From positions 1 through 40,076 of the forward strand of contig CACIST010000007.1 of the NCBI GenBank assembly GCA_902589395.1: a stretch of 40,076 nucleotides of DNA, written 5' to 3'. This DNA is from an uncultured Pelagibacteraceae bacterium (lineage in GTDB: Bacteria > Pseudomonadota > Alphaproteobacteria > Pelagibacterales > Pelagibacteraceae). Position numbers and translations under genes: made by a program. Numbering within the stretch: the first letter of the stretch is position 1; every line of letters begins with the position of its first letter. Positions 34,777-40,076 of the stretch are shown in pieces. The notes under the pieces are model-generated. The model made no database searches, was not told the DNA's origin, and saw only the letters and a program-made list of their open reading frames with translations.

Positions 34777-35355
34777 TTAAGACCCCCAAATACTATTTAA
34801 TATTGCTTCGCGTCTACATCCTTTTTTATATCTTAAGTAATTTAGAAAATTTATTTGGTAATAATCTTGATGAACAGCCTCTGCCATGTAAAACTTATCA
34901 AATTTTCTTACATAAGTTACTACTTTTTTTTTAAATTTTTTCTCTATTTCCTTAATACTATTTTCTATTAGATTTTTTTGCTTATCATTTTGATAAAATG
35001 CCACTGATCTATAACTATATCCCTTGTCACAAAATTGTCCTACAGCATCAAATGGATCAATATTTACCCAGAATTCTTCTAAGAGTTTTTCATAGCTAAC
35101 TACTTCTGGAATATATATGACTTCAATAACCTCAAAATGACCTGTGTTTCCATATGTAACTTCTTTATAAGTTGGATTTTCGGTAGTGCCACCTGAATAG
35201 CCAGAGATAACTTTTGAAACACCAAGAATATTTTCAAAAGACTCTTCCATACACCAAAAACATCCTCCAGCAAAATATGCTTTTTCAAAATTTGGTGAAT
35301 TTGCAAAACTCGTTGAAGAAATAAGAATGAAAATTATTGATAAAAATTTTTTCAT
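34777..35355 (-). CDS. msrA: Peptide methionine-(S)-S-oxide reductase, exported
   Basis: A 192-residue protein. The signal peptide (MKKFLSIIFILISSTSFANS) indicates export to the periplasm, whereas most MsrA enzymes are cytoplasmic. AYFAGGCFWCMEESFE carries the catalytic Cys32, and GYSGGTTENPTYKEV and QFCDKGYSYRSVAF follow as in the family. It reduces methionine-S-sulfoxide in oxidised proteins. A cysteine near the C-terminus (RYKKGCRRE) could act as resolving residue. The start codon lies at the base of a 16-bp hairpin, and no Shine–Dalgarno sequence is visible. Confidence 0.95.
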   Translation of the reverse strand: MKKFLSIIFILISSTSFANSPNFEKAYFAGGCFWCMEESFENILGVSKVISGYSGGTTENPTYKEVTYGNTGHFEVIEVIYIPEVVSYEKLLEEFWVNIDPFDAVGQFCDKGYSYRSVAFYQNDKQKNLIENSIKEIEKKFKKKVVTYVRKFDKFYMAEAVHQDYYQINFLNYLRYKKGCRREAILNSIWGS

Positions 35356-35394
35356 TAAAGGTAGCTATCTAATTACTGATAGCTTACCTTTAAT
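35354..35394 (-). other. Hairpin in fdh–msrA spacer that includes the msrA start codon
   Basis: Bases 35354–35369 pair with 35378–35394 through 16 base pairs with one bulged base and an 8-base loop. On the minus strand the 3' arm ends within the msrA ATG, so A and U of the start codon are paired. It is followed by a poor U-run, so it is an imperfect terminator for the upstream formate dehydrogenase gene. It could be a translational control hairpin, an mRNA-processing or stability element, or a protein-binding palindrome. Confidence 0.6.
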
Positions 35395-35411
35395 AATTTC
35401 TATTTAAAACT

Positions 35412-36611
35412 CTATTTTTTTTGATATTTTGCCGCTTCTTCTGAACCACCGGTAGCGCTTCCTTTACTATAAGAATGCGCACCCATTCCAGCTAATTGTC
35501 CATCTTTAACAATTAAGTATTGGTTACGTATTTCACTACCTTCAAAGAAACATTCCAAGATTTCTCTTACACCATCAGCATATCTAGCTTGAGCAGATAG
35601 TGAGGTTCCAGAAGTATGAGGTGTCATTCCATGGTTTGGCATTGTTCTCCACACGTGATCGTTTGGAGCTGGTTGAGGAAACCATACATCTCCCGCATAT
35701 CCACTTAATTGTCCACTCTTCAAGGCTTTTGCTATTGCATCTCTATTACAAATTTTACCTCTTGCAGTATTTACAATGTATGCGCCTTTTTTCATTTTAC
35801 CTATCATTTCATCATCAAATAAGTTTTCTGTTTCAGGATGCAGAGGACAGTTGATTGTTACAACATCACATACTTTAACCATGGACTCCACAGTTTCATG
35901 AAAAGTAAGATTTAACTCTTTTTCAACTGATTCAGGTAATCTATGCCTATCAAAATAGTGAAGATGAACATCAAAAGGTTTCATTTTTCTGAGTGCATCT
36001 AATCCAATTCTTCCAGCTGCTACAGTTCCAATATGCATTCCCTCAACATCGTAAGATCTTTGAACAGCATCTGCTATATTCCATCCACCTTCATTTACTA
36101 TTCGATGTTGGTTGTGGTAATCTCGAACAAGTGAAACTATCATCATTACTATATGCTCAGCAACTGATCTTGAGTTACAGAAAGTAACTTCTACGACATC
36201 AATTTTATGATCCATTGCTGCTTGTAAATCTACATGATCTGAACCAATTCCTGCAGTTATTGCCATTTTCAAGTTTTTTGCTTTTTCAATCTTTTCTTTT
36301 GTTAAATAATAAGGAAAGAATGGTTGAGAAATAACTATATCTGCATCTACTATATGTTTATCAGCCTCGCATCCTTCTCCATCTTTACTATTCGTTACAA
36401 CTAACTCATGACCATTGCTCTCTAAAAATTTTCTTAATCCTAATTCACCAGATACACATCCTAATAATTCTCCAGGTGTGAAATCCCTACCTTTTGGACT
36501 AGGTAAAGTCATTCCATCAGGATATTTTTCTAATTTTGGAAGATCTGATAAAGGGTAAGCTTTAGGCATACCACCTTTAGGATCATCATATAACACGCAA
36601 AGTACTTTCAT
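35412..36611 (-). CDS. fdh: NAD-dependent formate dehydrogenase
   Basis: A 399-residue single-subunit, metal-free enzyme that oxidises formate to CO2 with reduction of NAD. It closely follows the Pseudomonas sp. 101 enzyme: GTVAAGRIG at residues 195–203, Asp221 in YFDRHRLPESVEKEL that sets NAD specificity, catalytic arginine in TARGKIC, QPAPNDHVWRTMPNH and the catalytic histidine in TPHTSGTSLSAQARYADG. A good AGGAG lies before the ATG. In marine C1-using bacteria it provides energy from formate released by methyl-group oxidation. msrA follows. Confidence 0.96.
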   Translation of the reverse strand: MKVLCVLYDDPKGGMPKAYPLSDLPKLEKYPDGMTLPSPKGRDFTPGELLGCVSGELGLRKFLESNGHELVVTNSKDGEGCEADKHIVDADIVISQPFFPYYLTKEKIEKAKNLKMAITAGIGSDHVDLQAAMDHKIDVVEVTFCNSRSVAEHIVMMIVSLVRDYHNQHRIVNEGGWNIADAVQRSYDVEGMHIGTVAAGRIGLDALRKMKPFDVHLHYFDRHRLPESVEKELNLTFHETVESMVKVCDVVTINCPLHPETENLFDDEMIGKMKKGAYIVNTARGKICNRDAIAKALKSGQLSGYAGDVWFPQPAPNDHVWRTMPNHGMTPHTSGTSLSAQARYADGVREILECFFEGSEIRNQYLIVKDGQLAGMGAHSYSKGSATGGSEEAAKYQKK

Positions 36612-36710
36612 TTTTTCTCCTAATATTTATGTTTTAAAATCTCTCTATAGACATTTTCTTATGAAAGTGTAGCATAAAATAAGAACATCAATCAAACGAA
36701 TAGTAGTTGA

Positions 36711-37043
36711 TTAGGGGTATTTCTTTTTAGCAACGAATTTATTCAGAATAATTCCAAAGGCTATTATAATCAAACATCCAGTTAATATTGGGGAGAATAA
36801 ATAGTCAAACGATACTGAGCCCAATATGACTATAATAGGATTTCCTCCAGCTGGAGGGTGGGTTACATCTAGTAAAATCATTAATCCAACACCAATACCT
36901 ACTGCTAAAGGTATCGATATATAAATTGGCAAGGGGATAAAATTATAAAATAGAATTCCAATTGCTGAAGTTACTAGGTGACCAAATAATATATTTTTAG
37001 GTTTAGCAAATGGACTTTCTGGGTAACCATACAAAAGAACCAT
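36711..37043 (-). CDS. HPP-family membrane protein, short at the N-terminus
   Basis: 110 residues from the ATG at 37043. GYPESPFAKPKNILFGHLVTS, LLDVTHPPAGGNPIIVILG (with the HPP motif) and a final helix identify the HPP family, some members of which take part in nitrite transport in plastids. Family-like sequence (NFGLFLIASFGSS) continues upstream in frame to a TAG near 37124 with no ATG/GTG/TTG start, and the usual first helix is missing. Either a rare start codon is used, the protein is truncated, or the gene is decaying. Confidence 0.7.
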   Translation of the reverse strand: MVLLYGYPESPFAKPKNILFGHLVTSAIGILFYNFIPLPIYISIPLAVGIGVGLMILLDVTHPPAGGNPIIVILGSVSFDYLFSPILTGCLIIIAFGIILNKFVAKKKYP

Positions 37044-37227
37044 TGAGGATCCAAATGATGCAATTAAAAAAAGTCCAAAATTAGTTTTATAAGTTAATAT
37101 GTTTATTGTTTTTGGTATCAGAAGCTATTTTTAAAATATTAATATCCATTAATTTGAGTATTTATTTGATTGTTATTATACAAATTTATATTTATATTTT
37201 CATACTTCTTAAATAAAAAAATAGCAC
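37044..37227. other. Longest gene-free gap; residue of HPP frame plus divergent promoters
   Basis: About 80 bases nearest the HPP gene still read in its frame and look like family sequence. The rest is very AT-rich. TTGATT (37166–37171) may be a -35 box for the EamA gene, but no convincing -10 box could be fixed. No RNA gene or repeat is seen. Confidence 0.4.
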
Positions 37228-38133
37228 ATGCTAAACTTGAAAAATCCTAAAGTAGCCATCCCAATCGTATTAATTGCTGGTATTTTTTGGTCATTTGGTC
37301 CATATGTTGTAAGGCACATCGATCAGCCAGAAACAGTTCCTTGGCAATATTTATTTACAAGAGGAATAGTTATTTTTCTTTTACTAAATATGTATTTGTT
37401 CCTTGAGGAAGGAAAAGAGTTTTATAAAAATTATTTTAAAGTTGGTATATCGGGCCTAATTGGAGGTATTGGTCTTGGTACCGCAATGATAACATTTATA
37501 TGGTCAATTACTAATACGACAGCAGCTATCACTTTACTTTGTCTTGCGGCAATGCCATTTATAACAGCCTTATTAGGATTTTTATTTTTAAAAGAAAAAA
37601 TTTCATTAACAGTATGGATTGCGATTGTAGTTGCAGCAGCTGGTATATGTATAATGGCTTTTGACAATTCTGGTAAAAATTCATTGCCAGGGCTTGTGTT
37701 TGGACTTATTTCTGCATTAGGTTTCTCAATTTTTTCTGTTTCACTTAGATGGAGAAAAGAAACACCAAAATTTACTACTGTAGCCTTTGCAGGGTTTTTC
37801 TGTTTCATATTTTCTGCTGTAATGCTTATATCAAACGATGCTAATTTTTTATCTACTGGAAAAAATGAAGCCTTATTTGCTACTCATGGAACTCTAGTAT
37901 GTATGGGTTTAATATTATATTCAATTGGATCAAAAAACATTCCAGCAGCTGATCTAACTTTACTCTCACTCACTGAGGTAATAGGTGGAATATTCTGGGT
38001 GTGGTTACCATGGATGGGAATTAATGAAGTCCCATCTACGAATACTATTATTGGTGGATTTTTTATCTTTATGTCAATTTTTTATTACAGCCTCATTATG
38101 CAGTCTAATAGAAGATTTATAGGTTTAAATTAA
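37228..38133 (+). CDS. EamA/DMT-family transporter
   Basis: A 301-residue protein with ten membrane helices in two EamA repeats; FLKEKISL closes the first half and EVIGGIFWVWLPWMGINEVPS lies near the end of the second. It resembles the transporter at 22165–23043 (shared SGLIGGIGLG-like and FLKEKIS segments), so the two are paralogues. It starts the run that continues one base later with the amidinotransferase and threonine aldolase, so it may move a substrate or product of those enzymes. Confidence 0.88.
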   Translation: MLNLKNPKVAIPIVLIAGIFWSFGPYVVRHIDQPETVPWQYLFTRGIVIFLLLNMYLFLEEGKEFYKNYFKVGISGLIGGIGLGTAMITFIWSITNTTAAITLLCLAAMPFITALLGFLFLKEKISLTVWIAIVVAAAGICIMAFDNSGKNSLPGLVFGLISALGFSIFSVSLRWRKETPKFTTVAFAGFFCFIFSAVMLISNDANFLSTGKNEALFATHGTLVCMGLILYSIGSKNIPAADLTLLSLTEVIGGIFWVWLPWMGINEVPSTNTIIGGFFIFMSIFYYSLIMQSNRRFIGLN

Positions 38134-38134
38134 A

Positions 38135-39250
38135 ATGAATAATGAAAAAGTAATTGTTAATAGTTGGAATGAATGGGATCCATTGAAACATGTAATAGTA
38201 GGTAAAGCAGATGGTACTTGTATACCTGCCCCTGAGCCAGCATTAGATGCCAAAGTTCCAGAGGACAGCGATATGAGAGGAAAATTTGGTCCAAGAACTA
38301 AAGATACTGTAGATAAAGCAAATCAGCTTTTAGATGATTTCTCAAATATATTAAAAAAAAGAGGGATTAAAGTTGATAGACCAGATCCAATTGATTTTAA
38401 TCAAAAAACATCTACACCTGATTGGCAAGCGGAGACAATGTTTGGATGCATGCCGCCTAGAGATGTTTTGCTAACTGTTGGTAATGAAATTTTAGAGGCT
38501 ACCATGAGTTATCGTTGCCGATGGTTTGAATATCTATGTTACCGACCACTTTTAAAGCAATATTATAATTTAGATCCAAAAATGAGACACGAATCTGCCC
38601 CAAAACCTAGATTAACAGATGAAGATTACAGAGAAGACTACTTATCAGATAAAATAGGAATTCAAAAAAGGCTTGAATGGACAGAAAATAAATATTTTGT
38701 AACCACTGAAGAGGAGCCACTATTTGATGCTGCTGACGTACTAAGATTTGGTAAAGATTTAGTAGTACAACATGGATTTACTACAAATTTAAAAGGAATT
38801 GATTGGCTAAAAAGACATTATAAAGATCACAGGGTTCATGCTGTTAATTTTCCAGGTGATCCTTATCCAATTCATATAGATGCAACTTTTACACCTATCA
38901 AAGAGGGTTTAATAATTAACAATCCTCAAAGAAGACTTCCTAAAGAGCAAAGAAAATTGTTTGAAAATAATGGATGGGAAATTATTGATAGTGCTCAACC
39001 TGCACACAACGAGCCTCCTCCTCTATGTTACTCTTCAACATGGCTATCAATGAATGTTTTAGTTTTAGATCCTAAAACTGTATGTGTAGAAAAAAGTGAA
39101 ATATACCAAGCAGAACAACTAGATAAATTAGGCATGGAGGTTGTTCCTGTTGAGCTTAGAGACGCTTATGCATTTGGCGGTGGATTACATTGTTGTACAG
39201 CAGATGTTTATAGAGAAGGTGAATTAAAAGATTATTTTCCAAAACAATAA
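38135..39250 (+). CDS. Arginine:glycine amidinotransferase-like enzyme
   Basis: A 371-residue protein of the AGAT/StrB family. FDAADVLRFGKDLVVQ (catalytic Asp198 or Asp201), PIHIDATF with His247 and GGGLHCCTADVYREG with Cys353 form the amidino-transfer triad. The segment WLSMNVLVLDPKTV also matches vertebrate AGAT closely. AGAT moves the amidino group of arginine to glycine, giving guanidinoacetate and ornithine. Whether glycine is the acceptor here is unproven, but the next gene encodes a glycine-producing threonine aldolase. Confidence 0.88.
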   Translation: MNNEKVIVNSWNEWDPLKHVIVGKADGTCIPAPEPALDAKVPEDSDMRGKFGPRTKDTVDKANQLLDDFSNILKKRGIKVDRPDPIDFNQKTSTPDWQAETMFGCMPPRDVLLTVGNEILEATMSYRCRWFEYLCYRPLLKQYYNLDPKMRHESAPKPRLTDEDYREDYLSDKIGIQKRLEWTENKYFVTTEEEPLFDAADVLRFGKDLVVQHGFTTNLKGIDWLKRHYKDHRVHAVNFPGDPYPIHIDATFTPIKEGLIINNPQRRLPKEQRKLFENNGWEIIDSAQPAHNEPPPLCYSSTWLSMNVLVLDPKTVCVEKSEIYQAEQLDKLGMEVVPVELRDAYAFGGGLHCCTADVYREGELKDYFPKQ

Positions 39251-39252
39251 TT

Positions 39253-40076
39253 GTGACAAAGATAAAAACAAAAAGAGAAAGAGTAAAATTTGCTTCAGAT
39301 AATGTTACAGGCGCATGTCCAGAGGTCTTAAATGCACTTCTTAAAGATAATGAGGATGACAAAACTCCATATGGTAATGATGAGCTGTCGAAAAACTTAC
39401 AAAATAAATTTTCAGAAATATTTGATAAAGAAGTTATAGTTTTTCCAACAGCGTCAGGAACAGCCGCTAATGCTTTAGCCTTATCAACAATGACACCCTC
39501 TTTTGGAAATATCTATTGCCATAGACTTTCCCATATAAATGTAGATGAATGTGGGGCTCCAGAATTTTATACTGGAGGCGCAAAGTTAGTTAATCTGGAT
39601 GGTAATAATGGAAAAATAATAGCAGAAGAACTAGATAGAAACATCTCTGGAAAAGGTGTGGTACATCATACTCAACCCTCATCAGTAAGTATTACCCAAT
39701 TATGTGAAACAGGTGTTGCTTACAATTTAGATGAAATAAAAAAAATTTCAGAGATTGCTCATAAACATGATCTAAATATTCATATGGATGGTGCAAGATT
39801 TGCAAATGCATTAGTTTCATTAAACTGTTCACCAGCAGAAATGACATGGAAGTCCGGAATTGATGTGCTGTCATTTGGAGCAACTAAAAATGGATGCCTA
39901 GCAGCAGAAGCCATTATTTTTTTTAAACCAGAGTTAGTTGGAAATTTAGCTTTTTTAATGAAAAGAGCAGGTCATTTACTTTCAAAAATGCGTTTTGTAT
40001 CAGCTCAATTAGATGCTTATATCTCAAATGATGTTTGGTTAAAAAATGCAAAGCATGCAAATGCTATGGGGAAAAA
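39253..40076 (+). CDS. Threonine aldolase (3' end cut off by window)
   Basis: An open frame from the GTG at 39253, two bases after the amidinotransferase stop, runs off the window end after 274 codons. KFASDNVTGACPEVL opens the PLP fold-type I beta-eliminating lyase family; FPTASGTAANALAL, NIHMDGARFANAL and SFGATKNGCLAAE (with the PLP lysine) are the characteristic blocks of low-specificity threonine aldolase. It cleaves threonine to glycine and acetaldehyde. Because the C-terminus is missing, only the family is certain. Confidence 0.92.
   Translation, partial: MTKIKTKRERVKFASDNVTGACPEVLNALLKDNEDDKTPYGNDELSKNLQNKFSEIFDKEVIVFPTASGTAANALALSTMTPSFGNIYCHRLSHINVDECGAPEFYTGGAKLVNLDGNNGKIIAEELDRNISGKGVVHHTQPSSVSITQLCETGVAYNLDEIKKISEIAHKHDLNIHMDGARFANALVSLNCSPAEMTWKSGIDVLSFGATKNGCLAAEAIIFFKPELVGNLAFLMKRAGHLLSKMRFVSAQLDAYISNDVWLKNAKHANAMGK

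Overview
The window is AT-rich (about 70% A+T by eye) and almost wholly coding. Genes mostly abut or overlap by 1–20 bases, and the longest gap without a gene is about 180 bases. Lysine/asparagine/isoleucine-rich proteins, alphaproteobacterial-type housekeeping genes, a TRAP transporter and many EamA transporters suggest a streamlined marine alphaproteobacterium of the SAR11 clade (Candidatus Pelagibacter or a close relative). This placement rests on recognition of style and content, not on a database search. No tRNA, rRNA, CRISPR array, insertion sequence, phage gene or integrase was seen.

Layout. (1) 1–3017: two tandem GFA/CENP-V-type zinc proteins, a glycerate kinase and a TolC-type outer-membrane factor. 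(2) 3051–7013: recA with its own promoter and terminator, then alaS. (3) 7010–9211 (minus): icd and a GT9-like glycosyltransferase. (4) 9290–11426: psd, pssA, a possible 25-residue ORF and rlmE. (5) 11466–15744: guaB (lacking its CBS domains), a small TPR protein, guaA, gloA and panB, followed on the minus strand by a TerC protein. (6) 16470–22168: a TRAP transporter (dctP, hairpin, dctQ, dctM), a TPR protein, and 5-oxoprolinase genes split divergently (pxpA minus, pxpB/pxpC plus). This set could take up pyroglutamate and convert it to glutamate. (7) 22165–30526: an EamA transporter, then COG2907 flavoprotein, DUF1365, CFA-synthase-like methyltransferase, DUF3833 lipoprotein, SDR, a two-TM protein, DUF2256 zinc ribbon, DCC thiol protein, a photolyase/cryptochrome and a second SDR. 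The set resembles the light and singlet-oxygen response and lipid-modification clusters of other proteobacteria, but no regulator is present here. (8) 30528–36611: PQQ-type sugar dehydrogenase, DAO-family oxidase, a 59-residue membrane protein, EamA, MDR oxidoreductase, exported MsrA and NAD-formate dehydrogenase. (9) 36711–40076: a short HPP protein, EamA, an arginine:glycine amidinotransferase-like enzyme and a threonine aldolase cut by the window edge.

Signals the gene list does not explain: all six convergent junctions are between -6 and +2 bases, so they have no room for a terminator. Two divergent pairs (pxpA/pxpB and photolyase/SDR) have start codons 27 and 10 bases apart, with -10-like boxes placed so that the mRNAs would be leaderless or nearly so. 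A perfect 14-bp hairpin ends at the base before the dctQ start codon, and a 16-bp hairpin includes part of the msrA start codon. The photolyase appears to have lost most of its iron–sulfur cysteines.
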